Assembly: GCF_029931775.1 (NCBI RefSeq)
Contig: NC_079325.1
Coordinates: forward strand, 25,029,461 to 25,093,460
From: Euleptes europaea
Lineage: Eukaryota > Chordata > Lepidosauria > Squamata > Sphaerodactylidae
Direction of reading: 5' to 3'
DNA: 64,000 bases
Positions 38,201-47,179 of this stretch are shown one piece after another; position 1 is the first letter of the stretch; each line of letters starts with the position of its first letter. The position numbers and the translations under genes are program-made. The notes under the pieces are model-generated. The model was not told where the DNA came from and made no database searches. It saw only the letters and a list, made by a program, of their open reading frames with translations.

Positions 38201-38987
38201 GCTTACAGTCAGCAGGGGGCTTTAAACAAAAGGCGGAAGAGAATTTATCAAGCTTCTGCTGGCCACTTTTGCAGACTTCAGCTGGCCTTTTCAGCTGCTT
38301 CTCTATGCAGTTTATGATACTTTCAGCTGTATTTCTTTTTTGTTGCCTTTGGAAATGCTTCTCCACTGGATGTTTTCAGGTGGGGCTGCTGCAGTGCTTA
38401 ATCAGCTAGATCAGGGTCCCCACATGCCACTCATGGGTGCCATGTCACCCACCATCACCTTTCTTGATGCCTGCCTAGTGTTTTTAGAAACTGGGTGAGT
38501 CTAGGTACCGTGCCTACTGTGCATTTATGTAAAGTGCTTTACCTGTGCAAACAGTGGAGTGATATTCTAAAAGTATTTAGATTGGAGTCCAGTGGCACCT
38601 TAGAGACCAGCAAGATTTTCAGGGTACAAGCTTTTGAGAACCAAAGCTCCCTTCATCAGACATGAATACTATTTCTTAAGTATTTATAGTATCCTGCATG
38701 GTTTTTTTTGGGGGGGGTGGCGGGTGGGAGGGACTTGCTGATCACTTTTCTTTCCCCAATGCCACCTATTTCTAGTGGACACGCCACCTGGGTATTCTAA
38801 GCAGTCAGCAAGGGCATTTATATAGTGGGAGATTGAAGATTAAAACTAACAGCTGCTCTCTGCCATTCAGAACTGTGACCTGTCGGGCTGTGATCTACAG
38901 GAAGCCAACCTGCGAGGCTCCAACGTGAAAGGGGCCATCTTCGAAGAGATGCTGACACCTTTGCATATGTCTCAGAGCGTCAGATAA
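17277..38987 (+). CDS. KCTD9: BTB/POZ domain protein KCTD9, complete coding region in 12 exons
   Basis: KCTD9 is a Cullin-3 ubiquitin-ligase substrate adaptor. Coding exons: 17277-17324, 25652-25773, 26784-26827, 26928-27024, 30919-30977, 32079-32207, 35076-35143, 35270-35365, 36123-36272, 37176-37281, 38052-38185 and 38871-38987. They sum to 1170 nt, giving 389 aa, the same length as human. Domains: an N-terminal KHA-type region beginning [12 protein letters not shown] (1-82); a BTB/T1 domain from DWLTLNVGG (about 89-165) with [20 protein letters not shown]; then from about 222 a run of A(D/N)LxxxxL-type pentapeptide repeats, such as [14 protein letters not shown] and [15 protein letters not shown], that should fold as a right-handed beta-helix. 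The C-terminus LHMSQSVR matches the mammalian protein. Introns 1 (8.3 kb) and 4 (3.9 kb) carry most of the repeats. All junctions are canonical and the phases agree. Confidence 0.97.
17571..18219. mobile_element. Tandem and inverted Penelope-type tails with hammerhead-like cores
   Basis: A forward copy (17571-17812), an inverted tail piece (about 17815-17893) and a second forward copy (17894-18219) follow each other in KCTD9 intron 1. Both forward copies share TTCATGGCTCAT, ACACCCATCTCTCCC and the hairpin GTGAGCTGTGGCTCAC. They end TTAGTCTTTAAGGTGCTACT. The second copy reads CTGAAGA - GTGAGC/GCTCAC stem - GAAA - GGTC, a hammerhead-like order. Family assignment to Penelope-like elements is inferred from this tail type. 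Confidence 0.6.
18700..18885 (+). mobile_element. MIR-like (tRNA-CORE-L2) SINE fragment
   Basis: Contains GTAGAGCTCAGTGGATGACC, CTAACCTACCTTGCAGGGTT and an L2-like end GGAAAGGGTGGAATAAGA, with a G run inside. KCTD9 intron 1. Confidence 0.65.
18886..20548. other. KCTD9 intron 1, no element recognised
   Basis: Apart from a short TAG microsatellite near 19150 and an AC run near 18365 just upstream, nothing coding or repetitive was identified here. Confidence 0.4.
20549..20725 (+). mobile_element. tRNA-Ala-like SINE, diverged
   Basis: The head reads GTGGCTCAGTAGTGCATGTG and CCCAGGTTTGATCC, which are A and B box equivalents, then a decayed body. It resembles the better copy at 39449. Confidence 0.7.
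20726..24503. other. KCTD9 intron 1, no gene seen
   Basis: Positions 21290-22120 are strongly AT rich with a TA run near 21350 and may be remnants of an old LINE, but no motif is clear enough to name it. Elsewhere nothing is recognised. Confidence 0.4.
24504..24789 (-). mobile_element. Full-length tRNA-derived Sauria SINE with 17-bp target duplication
   Basis: The minus strand starts AGCCCCGTGGCGCAGAGTGG, with B box GATCCCGACGG region, and ends with the BovB-like TGGGTCAGGAATGGCCC and GGGGACCTTTACC. CTTAATAAATTATATTA occurs exactly at 24487-24503 and 24790-24806. The perfect duplication marks a recent insertion. Confidence 0.93.
27159..28621. mobile_element. hAT-type DNA transposon with a large internal insertion
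   Basis: The ends CAGGGATGGGGAACCT and AGGTTCCCCACCCCTG are inverted repeats, and TCTTAAAG is duplicated perfectly at 27151-27158 and 28622-28629. The 8-bp duplication and the CAGGG-type ends define a hAT element. The inside is GC rich, with a pyrimidine tract at 28230-28370 and no transposase frame. It lies in KCTD9 intron 4. Confidence 0.88.
27411..28073 (-). mobile_element. LTR-like fossil inside the hAT element (tentative)
   Basis: A segment of different composition, with TG at one end and CA at the other (TGTCGACAC to CTCATGACA on the plus strand), splits the hAT element. Size is about 660 bp, compatible with a solo LTR. No clear target duplication was found, so the call is weak. Confidence 0.3.
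29483..29806. mobile_element. Foldback element with 13-bp target duplication
   Basis: TCCATAGATGTGA occurs at 29470-29482 and 29807-29819. Between them the arms 29508-29614 and 29616-29718 are inverted copies that share TACTCAATTGCTGTGGAA-type sequence. Each arm ends in GGACAATAAA..TGTCA and holds a CTTGAAGCTTGTA / CTGATGAAGCTTGTA hairpin. A long T run follows the right arm. Confidence 0.75.
30114..30350 (-). mobile_element. MIR-like SINE with L2-type tail
   Basis: Plus-strand text reads TACCCCACCTTCCTCCCCAG, CTCCATTTTATCCTTGCAAC, CCAAGGTCACCCAGCAAGC and ends CTAACCACCACACCATGCTA, the inverted tRNA head. Near full length, in KCTD9 intron 4. Confidence 0.88.
30351..30590 (-). mobile_element. 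CR1 LINE 3' end
   Basis: Begins with AGAGTTGGAAGGGAGCTCCA and CTAGTCCAGCCCTCTGCACA, ATGCAGGAAATTCACAACTA, the classical CR1 3' end read from the antisense strand. It directly adjoins the MIR-like copy. Confidence 0.85.
32318..32468. mobile_element. PIF/Harbinger-like MITE
   Basis: The ends AGACGCTTTCATACATGCTG and CAGCATGTGTGAAAGCGCTC are inverted repeats and extend through AATAATGCA and AATGCACTTTCA. A TAA lies on both sides, the 3-bp duplication expected for Harbinger elements. KCTD9 intron 6. Confidence 0.75.
32693..33195 (+). mobile_element. hAT MITE, copy 1, split by foldback insert
   Basis: Starts TAGGGTTGCCAGCTCTGAG and ends GGAGGTTGGCAACGCTA. Flanks CCTGGGTC and CCTGGACC are an imperfect 8-bp duplication. 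It is interrupted at 32902-33173 by a 272-bp insert flanked by CACTTGGAGGTT on both sides. Confidence 0.85.
32902..33173. mobile_element. Insert A in hAT MITE copy 1, partial foldback
   Basis: AT-rich, 272 bp, with inverted arms of about 35 bp (AGCTATGTACAAACAATAAG and its complement ending TTGTTTGTCCATAGCT). Direct repeats CACTTGGAGGTT (32890-32901, 33174-33185) are target duplications made from the MITE end. Element type is unknown. Confidence 0.7.
34096..34215 (-). mobile_element. MIR/L2-like SINE fragment
   Basis: CCAAGGAGCTCAGGGTGGC, ACCCGCACAACAACTCTGAC and GGTAGGCTAGGCTGA match the L2-type half of the lizard MIR-like SINE. KCTD9 intron 6. Confidence 0.65.
37610..37810 (+). mobile_element. 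MIR-like SINE, old copy
   Basis: Reads GGGTTCAAATTCTCACTCAG, then GCTTGGGCCATTTATATTGT, and ends GAAAGGCAGCTTTAAAATG. Sense orientation in KCTD9 intron 10. Confidence 0.6.
38586..38664 (-). mobile_element. Penelope-type tail fragment with hammerhead-like hairpin
   Basis: The minus strand reads CTGATGA (38659-38653), a GGGAGC-type hairpin and CTCAAAAGCTT, then TCTCTAAGGTGCCACTGGAC. This is the same tail type as 17571-18219. Short, in KCTD9 intron 11. Confidence 0.6.
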
Positions 38988-39345
38988 GCTACCAAGCGGT
39001 TTGGGAACATTGCTGCAGCGTTTCCTTCCCCCCCCCTCCACCCTTTATCCTTAAAGTAGGAGCGAGTGACCTTTCTTCCATAACTTGAGTTTCTCAGCAG
39101 TGCCTCGGGAATCCCCTCTGATCACGTAGCTGTGGGCGTGTCCCTTTCTGTAGGTACAGAAGCTGCCGCAGCCTCCTTGAATGGAACTGTGAAAGCAAAT
39201 CGGCTTCCGAAGCAGTGCTGCGGCTGTTTGCTTGGTGTGCGTCGGCAGCTCTGCCTCTCCTCACTCTTGAATGCATCTTGGAATGTTTTTAATTTATAAG
39301 CACGATATATGCAATTTATATTTATTAAACCTGTATTTGCAGTAT
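38988..39345 (+). other. KCTD9: KCTD9 3' untranslated region with candidate poly(A) signal
   Basis: Sequence after the KCTD9 TAA stop (38985-38987) is non-repetitive. An ATTAAA hexamer lies at 39324-39329, so a short 3' UTR of about 350 nt is likely. A tRNA-derived SINE starts just beyond, at about 39450. Confidence 0.5.
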
Positions 39346-39448
39346 GGACCTCTTGAGATGGGTAAGCCCCTATACAGGACACTTACATTACTGTTTTGTT
39401 CATTTTGGCCTGTTAAAGGACAGGGGTGTGTTTGTGGGGTGAGGATGG

Positions 39449-39660
39449 CAGCAGGGCTGTAGCTCAGTGGTAGAGCATCTGCTTGGCATGCAAAAGGTCC
39501 CAGGTTCAATCCCTGGCATCTCCAGTTAAAAGGACTAGGCAGGTAGGTGGTGTGAAAGACCCCTGCCTGAGACCCTGGAGAGCCACTGCCGGTCTGAGTA
39601 GGCAATACTGACTTTGACGGACCAAGGGTCTGGTTCAGTATAAGGCAGCTTCATGTATTC
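39449..39660 (+). mobile_element. tRNA-Ala-derived SINE, near full length
   Basis: The head GCTGTAGCTCAGTGGTAGAG and GGTCCCAGGTTCAATCCC carry intact A and B boxes and an Ala(GGC)-like anticodon arm. The body follows with GAGACCCTGGAGAGCCACTG and GTATAAGGCAGCTTCATGT. It lies just past the KCTD9 3' UTR and is a SINE, not a tRNA gene. Confidence 0.9.
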
Positions 39661-40450
39661 CTGTGCTGTGCCTCCTTCACAACAGCCAGGAATTTAGCTT
39701 TGCCAGGCGCTTCCATGCCACTCTTGGAACAGGTCATATAACCCTGTAATAGAGCTAGCTGTGCCCTGTAACAGGCTGGAACAGTTTCCCACTTTTACAT
39801 CCTACCTTTTTACCTGTGCAGAAGTTAAATTTGACACTGCTCAGGCAAACTAAGCAGTACAAATCTGCCTTCTCCCACAGTCCTTAAAGAGGAGTGTTGG
39901 CAAAAGGTGCTAGAAAGCAGGGGCTTGGGAGTTCGGCCAGTGGAAAATTTCTGGACAAATGTTAGAAAAATGCAAAAGGAAACTTTAAGCTGCAGTTAAC
40001 TATTTGCCAATGCAAGATATTGAGGCTCTTGCCGAGTTCTTTTCTATTATTATTTTATCTCCTTTTTCATAAGCCAATATCTAGTAAGCGGCTGTGGTAG
40101 TTTGTTCGGCTAGGAGACCAAATCCACAGTTTCACCAAGTGAAATCAGAGCTGCTCTACACATGCATAATAATAAAGGGGTAGAACCATAAGATGTCAAT
40201 GTGGGCTGTACCACTTTAGACGGGGGCCGTCGTATTTTACTGTTTCTCTCCCCCCCCCAAGCAAAAATACCCTGCACATAAAAAAGAAAACCAGTACACA
40301 GGGAGCAAAGCTCTGGCTTAGCTTTCTGCTTACAGGGAATTATAAATATAAATCATGCAATCTCTTGCCTGGAGTCTGAAGTGGTACAAGTAATCCTGGC
40401 CCCTGCATGGACCACCCCTAAAATAAATGTTTATGCGGTGTTCAGATATG

Positions 40451-40580
40451 TGACGACTGGGGAAGGCAATGACAAACCACTTCCGTAAACATAGTCTGCC
40501 TAGTAAATGTCTGGATGTGACGTCACTCCATGGGTCAGTAATGACCCTGTGCTTGCACAGGGGACTACCTTTACCTTTTT
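40451..40580 (+). mobile_element. tRNA-Sauria SINE 3' part
   Basis: GACTGGGGAAGGCAATGACA, AGTCTGCCTAGTAAATGTC and GGATGTGACGTCACTCCATG match the 3' half of the copy at 24504-24789. 5' truncated. Confidence 0.85.
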
Positions 40581-42899
40581 AGATATGTGAACTTCATTAG
40601 CCTCTGGAACTAGGCACCAAAGCTGTCCTGCTTCTATATGTTTTCTTATCATCCTGCTGCAGGCCGGCAAGCGGCAATGACACAGCCCATCACCTATGCA
40701 AAATATCTTGCTGAGCTGCCAAAAAGGGGAGAGGGGCTAGTTGATCCTCCTCCTGAGAGAACTGGGCCACCGTTTTCCTCCTCAAAATCAGGAGTTTGGG
40801 ATTTCAGGAGGAACATTTGTCATGCAAAAAGTCATGCTGTGCTATGCCACCAATGTGCTAGGATGCTGTGCATACAGTTCAGTGGTACGAGGCTATCCCA
40901 CTTGCAAGTCAAGGCACCTCAGGCTTATCCTTGCCGCAGGAACCCTGAAAACGCTGTGGCTTCAATGCTGTTACAGGGAGGGAAAGGTGCCATGTAAACG
41001 TCGCTGCTGTGTTCCAGGTACTTCTGCAGCAGTGCATAAGGGCTCTCGCCATCTCAAGAAACCAGCTTGTCTATTTTCCTTTGTCTTATTTTTTTAGCAG
41101 ACAGGAGTTAAATATTGTATCAGAGGATTCTATTTTCTTAAGCTGCGTGTATAATTTATACGTCAAGGAGCTGTTTTGCTGAGGCGGTGTCTCTTACGTA
41201 ATCACAACATTGTTTAATTGCTAAAGGGACAGGATGGGCCCAGTAGGCCATGTCAAGGGACAGATCACATGCTGTTACACAGCCGCATCAATAATAAATA
41301 AATAATCCAATGTTTACCCTCAAAGTCTTGCCTTTGAATGAGATAAGGACACCACCAGTAGTTACGTCAGAAAACTTGATTGCTCAGCTAAAGGAAAATA
41401 CAGGCTGGGGCAGGTGGAAGTGGTGTTTGGAAGCAGTTTCATATCCTCTTAGAAAATGCTAGTATGGATGACATGGTTTGTTTTTTTACAAGAATGCATA
41501 GACAAGTGACTAAGTCACAAGACCATGAAAATAGTCCTGCATGGGGCTGGGGCGGGAGGATACAGGATTTGCATTTCTCATCCTGTCATTGTGATGGGGG
41601 CAGGGAGGGAATTGCCATTCAAAGGAAATCCAGACAAGATACAGTTGGCAAGGCTGATATTCTATGTTGCCCACCATTCCTGGGGAGAGAGTTTTTCACT
41701 GACTTGATTACAAGCTAGCTTGGAAGTCTGCTTTCCTTTCAGAAAAACACATCAGTGCGAGAGCAAAGAGTACTTTTCAACCTCATCTAGCTCATAAGCA
41801 GTCTCTCCTCTTAGACTCAGCTGTTCCAAGCCAGGGTAACACATTGTACATAGGGTGGCCCTTGAGAACTAGTCCAAAATATGGCCACTTGGTTGTTAAG
41901 AGGAGTTATCTATTCAAATGACTGCTATTTTAAGGCCTTTATTTTGGTTTCCTATATGTTTCTGGGTCAATGTTAGATTGTTGCTCTTACCTTTAAAGCC
42001 CTTTACAACCTGGACACCGTCTATGCCAATAAAGGATTGAATTGAACCTGGACACCAGATGCTTAAAGAATTGATTCTCAATATATGAATCTGGCCCTCT
42101 GGGCAGTTTCTCCTTACTGTTCCTTCAGATCTGTAAGTATGTCACTCCATCATTGTGAGCCTTTATGGGAGCTGCCAACTCTTAAAAGGCATACATCTGA
42201 CAAGGAGTGGGTACCAGGAATGGGGCCTAGCGCCAACCAAGAAAAGCTCTGTACCTTTAAGGTGTGCATTATTCTATATACTTATAAATTGTACCCCCAG
42301 CAATACATAAATGTTAAGAGGTCAACATTGAAATGCTCCCCATAGTTCAGATTCCTGTTCTGCCACAAACACTAAGGAAGCACAAAAGGGGCATATAACT
42401 CAAATAGATTAGAGCCCCTGAAGTTTACATGTTTGTTCACATCTATAATGAACATATAATGAATTCAGCATTTAGAACACATCCATTTCACCAACAGGAA
42501 ACACAGGCTGAAATCAAGCAGATAAGCCATGACACAGAGAACTCCAAAATCCATGAAAATTAGATTTTTTAAAGAGAGTGAGCCATGCAGCAGGGCAACT
42601 CCTGAACCCATGACAGTATTCAAACTCACACAAAGCAGATCTCAAGAAAGTGAGCCCAGCCACAGAGCAACTGAACCCATAGCACAGAAAACTCAAAACC
42701 TCAGAAGACAGAACACAGTGGTCTCTGCCATAGACCCTCAGACTTGCTCTGCTGGCTGCCTCTGGTGGGGGCTACTTTTTCCATTCTGGCAGCTGGACTT
42801 GGCACTTCAAGTTGGCAGGGCAAGCTGGCTGCCTGTGCTGCCACCCACCCTATTCAAGACGGGGTGGGGAGTTGGGAAAGCAATAACAAGAGGAATTAA
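40581..42899. other. KCTD9-GNRH1 intergenic stretch, nothing clear
   Basis: No exon, RNA gene or well-preserved repeat was recognised. A piece near 41985 (CTTTAAAGCCCTTTACAACC) may be a LINE remnant. Confidence 0.4.
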
Positions 42900-43667
42900 T
42901 AGGGTTGCGAGCTCTGGGTTGGGAAATACCTGGAGATTTTTGGGGCGGAGCCTGAGGAGGGGAGGGTTTGGGAAGGGAAGGGGCTTCAATGCCATAGAGT
43001 CCCATTGCCAAAGTGGACATTTTCTCCAGGTGCACTGATCTCTATCAGCTGGAGATCAGTTGTAATAGCAGGTGATCTCCAGCTAGTACCTGGAGGTTTA
43101 GCAAAAAGAAGCACCAAATACTAAATAGACAAGCTGTATGGAAAAATAGCACTCAGCTCTCAAAAATTATGCAAAAGTGTGATATTATATACAAGTGCAA
43201 GAAGCCAACAATGATAAGGATACATACAACGGAATATATACAAGGATAAAGTATAGCTGACAGGCTACCAATAAAGATGGTCAATTTCAACCCAAAATGT
43301 CCTTTAAAGGTAAGTACAATGACTTTTCTATTTCTTCTTTAAAGGTGAAGAAAGAGTTGGAAGCGTTGAAATCATCCGGAAAGCGCTTCCAGCTTTGACG
43401 TGATCCAGCTCCGTCTATGCTTTTTTTTTCACCTTTAAAGAAGAAAGAAATAGAAAAGTCATTGTACTTACCTTTAAAGGACATTTCAGGTTGAAATTGA
43501 CCATCTTTATTGGTAGCCTGTCAGCTACACTATCCTTGTATATATTCTGTTGTATGTATCCTTATCATTGTTGGCTTCTTGCACTTGTATATAATAATAT
43601 CGCACTTTTGCATAATTTTTGAGAGCTGAGTACTGTTTTTTCATACAGTACCTGGAGGTTGGCAATT
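42900..43667 (+). mobile_element. hAT MITE, copy 2, split by a large palindrome
   Basis: Begins TAGGGTTGCGAGCTCTGGG and ends ACCTGGAGGTTGGCAATTA. The body contains CAATGCCATAGAGTCCCATT and TTTTCTCCAGGTGCACTGAT. It is interrupted at 43099-43646 and flanked inside by AGTACCTGGAGGTT on both sides. Confidence 0.85.
43099..43646. mobile_element. Insert B in hAT MITE copy 2, near-perfect long palindrome
   Basis: Arms 43136-43348 and 43429-43646 are inverted copies with only scattered differences, sharing CTTTAAAGGTAAGTACAATG and its complement, and GAAGCCAACAATGATAAGG and its complement. An 80-bp spacer with GGAAGCGTTGAAATCATCC separates them. AGTACCTGGAGGTT is duplicated at 43085-43098 and 43647-43660. 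Confidence 0.85.
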
Positions 43668-43689
43668 AACCTTAAAAATGTGTGCACAT

Positions 43690-43897
43690 GAACACATGAA
43701 GCTGCCTTATACTGAATCAGACCCTTGGTCCATCAAAGTCAGTATTGTCTAAGACTGGCAGCAGCTCTCCAGGGTCTCAGACAGAGGTCTTTCACATCAC
43801 CTACTTGCCTGGTTCCTTGAACTGGAGATGCCGGGCATTGAACCTGGGACCTTCTGCATGCCAAGCAGATGCTTTACCACTGAGCCACGGCCCCTCC
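43690..43897 (-). mobile_element. tRNA-Ala-derived SINE, near full length, minus strand
   Basis: Starts ACATGAAGCTGCCTTATACT and ends TGCTTTACCACTGAGCCACG, the inverted A box. It is the complement of the 39449 family. It lies between hAT MITE copies. Confidence 0.9.
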
Positions 43898-43912
43898 CCT
43901 AAGGAAATATAG

Positions 43913-44113
43913 TGTTGCTGCCTGGAGATCTCGTGCTATTACAATTATCTTCTGATGACCAAGACCAGTTTCCCTGGAGGAAATGGCTGCTTTGGAGGGT
44001 GGACTTGATGGCATTATACCCTGCTGAGGTCCCACCCCTCTTCAAACCCCACCCTCTCCAGGCTCCACCCCCAAAATCTCCAGGTATTTCCCAACCCAGA
44101 GCTGGCAACCCTA
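43913..44113 (-). mobile_element. hAT MITE, copy 3, uninterrupted
   Basis: Reads GTTGCTGCCTGGAGATCTCG, then CTCCACCCCCAAAATCTCC and ends AGCTGGCAACCCTA. One end is degraded. Confidence 0.75.
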
Positions 44114-44615
44114 AGAAAAAAATGATGGGAGAGCTAAGTGGATAGAAGAAGAAGAAAAAAACTTCAAGGGGCGTATATAGATTAGGCCTCCTCTTCACCC
44201 CCAAAGCACACAAGCAACCTCTTTACCTTTATATTGGGTTCCCTGATAGCGTGTAGGAGCCTTGACATTCTTACACAAGAAGGTTGGTACAGCTACAAAA
44301 TAGCTGCTGCAGGAGGTGCAGCCAATTACAAACAGCTGCTACAAGAGACAAAGTCAACCACAAATTGTCAGGTAGTGGAGCCATAGGTAACTTGTAATTT
44401 TTCAACATTTCAGACAAACTCTGTTTAACAGGACGCCTTTTAAAATGAAATTATTGTTTACAAATATTTTCTTACGTACATAACAGCTTACCTTCCGTTA
44501 CACAGTAAAGATCTTTGTGCTGCCCAAGGAACTTTAAAAAAACCCACACAGCCCAATCAGATCTTCAATGGCCAATCAGAGGCCCTGCTGTGCTAAAAGG
44601 CACATGTGGCCCCAC

Positions 44616-45145
44616 TAGGGTTGCCAACCTCCAGGTACTTAGTACTTGTATGAAGCTCAATAAAGCACATAAGCAGCATATGCAAATAATTGTATTCTGA
44701 AAAAACCTCACATGAGCACATCCAACAGATGTTAACAACTGAGCAAGAACAAGTAAATGTGCAGCCGAATACAAAATCCAAACAAACAAGTGTATATACA
44801 AGGGTATTCCAGGTACGAGTAAGTTAACAATCCACAAAGGTAATAGTAACAAAAAAGCATGGAACACTTTTCAACCGCAATGGGCTTCCGGTACTAAGTT
44901 TTGATTCCTCTACTTCTGTTTGTACTTGTAGCCAAGTTTTGATTACTAACCTCCAGGTACTAGCTGGAGATCTCCTGCAATTACAACTGATCTCCTGCCA
45001 ATAGAGATCAGTTGACTTGGAGAAAATGGCCGCTTTGGCCATTGGACTGTATGGCATTGAAGTCCCTCCCCACCCCAAACCCCGCCCTCCTCAGGCTCCG
45101 CCCCAAAACCTCCCGCCAGTGGCAAAGAGGGACCTGGCAACCCTA
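44616..45145 (-). mobile_element. hAT MITE, copy 4, split by insert C
   Basis: Starts TAGGGTTGCCAACCTCCAGG and ends GACCTGGCAACCCTA, with a perfect 8-bp duplication GGCCCCAC at 44608-44615 and 45146-45153. It is interrupted at 44640-44947. Confidence 0.93.
44640..44947. mobile_element. Insert C in hAT MITE copy 4
   Basis: A 308-bp AT-rich insert flanked by AACCTCCAGGTACT (44626-44639, 44948-44961). The ends read TTAGTAC and near TACTAA. It contains ATGCAAATAATTGTATTC, similar to a motif in insert A (ATGCAAAAATGTATTA). The type is unknown. Confidence 0.7.
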
Positions 45146-45202
45146 GGCCCCACCCACTTTCTAAAAACACTTGACAAGCTCCACATTGCCCCCTCCTGCT
45201 CT

Positions 45203-45377
45203 TAGGGTTGCCAGCTTGGGGTGGAAAATACCTGGAAATGGGGGGGGGGGAGCCTGAGGATGGCATGGTTTGGGGAGGGGAGGGACTTCAATGGGGTATA
45301 ATGGTGATCTCTGTCACCTGGAGATCAATTGTAATCCCAGGAGATCTCCAGCTACAACCTGGAGGTTGTCAACCCTA
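45203..45377 (+). mobile_element. hAT MITE, copy 5, uninterrupted
   Basis: TAGGGTTGCCAGCTTGGGG to GGAGGTTGTCAACCCTA, 175 bp, flanked by CCTGCTCT and TCTGCTCT. It shows the empty-site structure of the interrupted copies. Confidence 0.88.
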
Positions 45378-46028
45378 TCTGCTCTATACCCTTACATAGG
45401 GAAGACCACACGGACTTCACTTGAACATTTATTCCTTCCTCCTTGTTCCTTTTAAAAACAATGAACATGTTCAATATAGCTCCTCAAACTCTTGTAAGTT
45501 TCCTTCCTCTTATAGGATTTTGGCCACCATTTTGATTGCCTGGTCTTCATACGTACACACTGCCTGTGCTTCTGAGACTTCTCACTCCTCCCGCTTCCTT
45601 GACAAGTCCCTCTGAATGCCCAATGGTACCTAATTTTAAGTAATCTCAGCTGCCTTAGAACATCAACCAATCTTCTTAACCATTTTGAAGACCTGTGCCA
45701 CTAAAATGTTTTCACAGCTAGATTTCTTGCCATCTCTGTGGGAGTCTTGCATTAGAAGATTTCCTGTAAGAATGTTCCACCAAACAACAAACAAAAAGCA
45801 TTAACCTTTGTTAAAATTGCTTAAATCTCTTTAAAGTGTCTTAATCTTTAGTAAATTACTGTCATCCATCAAGGAGGAAGAAAACAGGATAAGGGAAATG
45901 AACAAACAGGCAAAGAACTATATAAATTCACAGACGAAGTTTTTGATGGGGTGTTGCACAATACATCTGAACTAAGCCTAATAACAACAAACCAGAGGTT
46001 GGCACTAAGTGAATGGAAGGCGATTCCA

Positions 46029-46521
46029 TGGGGCGGAGCCTGAAGAGGGCAGGGTTTGGGGAGGGACTTCAATGCCATAGAGTCCAATTGCCAAAGCAGC
46101 CATTTTATCCAGGTGAACTAATCTGTATCGGCTGGAGATCAGTTGTAATAGCAGGAGATCTTCTGCCACCACCTTAGTGTTAACGGGTATTTGAGCTTGT
46201 GTCCACATATTGTAATATGGAATGTTAATTGTGGCTTGTACACAATATATTCTTGGTTATGTGAAGTGTACGATTTGATCCATAGTACAATTTGATAATT
46301 TTGGTGACAAACACTGATTGTTATTCTATTTTCCTAGCAGTTTGATAATTATAGACACTTCCAAATTATTGAACATTGAATCTTTATTGTGTGATGCATG
46401 TAATTTAACCTTGTGGTATATTACTGTACTGTGGTGGTCCATGTTGCTGTTTCTCATTTTTGCTTGGTTTCTGTACAGCACATTTTTTCTTTTGCTAACC
46501 ACCTGGAGGTTGGCAACCCTA
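46029..46521 (+). mobile_element. hAT MITE, copy 6, 5' truncated and split by insert D
   Basis: GGGGCGGAGCCTGAAGAGGG to ACCTGGAGGTTGGCAACCCT. An insert of about 320 bp (about 46174-46496) sits between two copies of ACCACCT, at the position where the other copies are split. Confidence 0.75.
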
Positions 46522-46550
46522 TGGTCAAAGCTGGTCACATCAGTGCCACC

Positions 46551-46759
46551 TAGGGTTGCCAACTGCCAGGTAGTAGCAGGAGATCTCCTGCTAATTCAAC
46601 TGATCTCCAGCCGATAGAGATCAGATCACCTGGAGAAAAATGGCCACTTTGGCAATTGAACTCTATGACATTGAAGTCCCTCCCCTCCCCAAACCCCGCC
46701 CTCTTCAGGCTCCGCCCCAAAATCTCCTGTTGGTTGAGAAGAGGGACCTGGCAACCCTA
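46551..46759 (-). mobile_element. hAT MITE, copy 7, inserted in a palindromic MITE
   Basis: TAGGGTTGCCAACTGCCAGG to GACCTGGCAACCCTA, flanked by GTGCCACC (46543-46550) and GTGCCATC (46760-46767). The target duplication is the terminal sequence of the palindromic element at 46759-46846. Confidence 0.88.
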
Positions 46760-46846
46760 GTGCCATCCTAGGCAAGAGTTACACTCTTCTAAGTCCATTG
46801 AAGTAAATGGGCTTGGCAGGGTATAACTCTGCTTAGGATGGCACTG
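46759..46846. mobile_element. Palindromic MITE, second copy
   Basis: AGTGCCATCCTAGGCAAGAG and its inverted end CTCTGCTTAGGATGGCACTG surround TCCATTGAAGTAAATGGGC. Same family as 12036-12117. It lies 300 bp upstream of the GNRH1 TATA box. Confidence 0.8.
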
Positions 46847-47149
46847 TATCTGTTTTTCTAGTAGAGGCCCAAATGGGGCCAATTCAGACCCCTTAGGACA
46901 CTAGTGCATCCTTCTTGTGTAATAAACCCAGCGTAGGTGATATATCCTGGGCTTGAATCTCTCTGCTGCACAGCCTTTTCCCAGAAAAGATCTCTTATGG
47001 GTTTTAGGGGAAAGATTAGCTGCATTTATCAGCTAAATACAAGGGAGTCCCAATTACCAGCTTCCTTTCCAGAGCTGTTGTAACAATCAAAGGCTGCAAT
47101 TACTGTCAGCATGAGAGGCGTAGATGGCCTCCTGTGAAGAACGGGTTCA

Positions 47150-47157
47150 TATAAAAG
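47150..47157 (+). promoter_or_regulatory. GNRH1: TATA box of GNRH1
   Basis: TATAAAAG lies about 30 bp upstream of the expected start of the untranslated first exon and 206 bp upstream of the GNRH1 start codon. It is the only clear TATA box in the gene-proximal sequence and has the right spacing for a neuropeptide gene. Confidence 0.7.
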
Positions 47158-47179
47158 CACTGTGGTGAGACCCCGAAGA

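Noticed and set aside
39451-39523. A possible tRNA-Ala gene
   Set aside because: The A and B boxes are there, but the sequence runs on into a SINE body that recurs elsewhere in the window.
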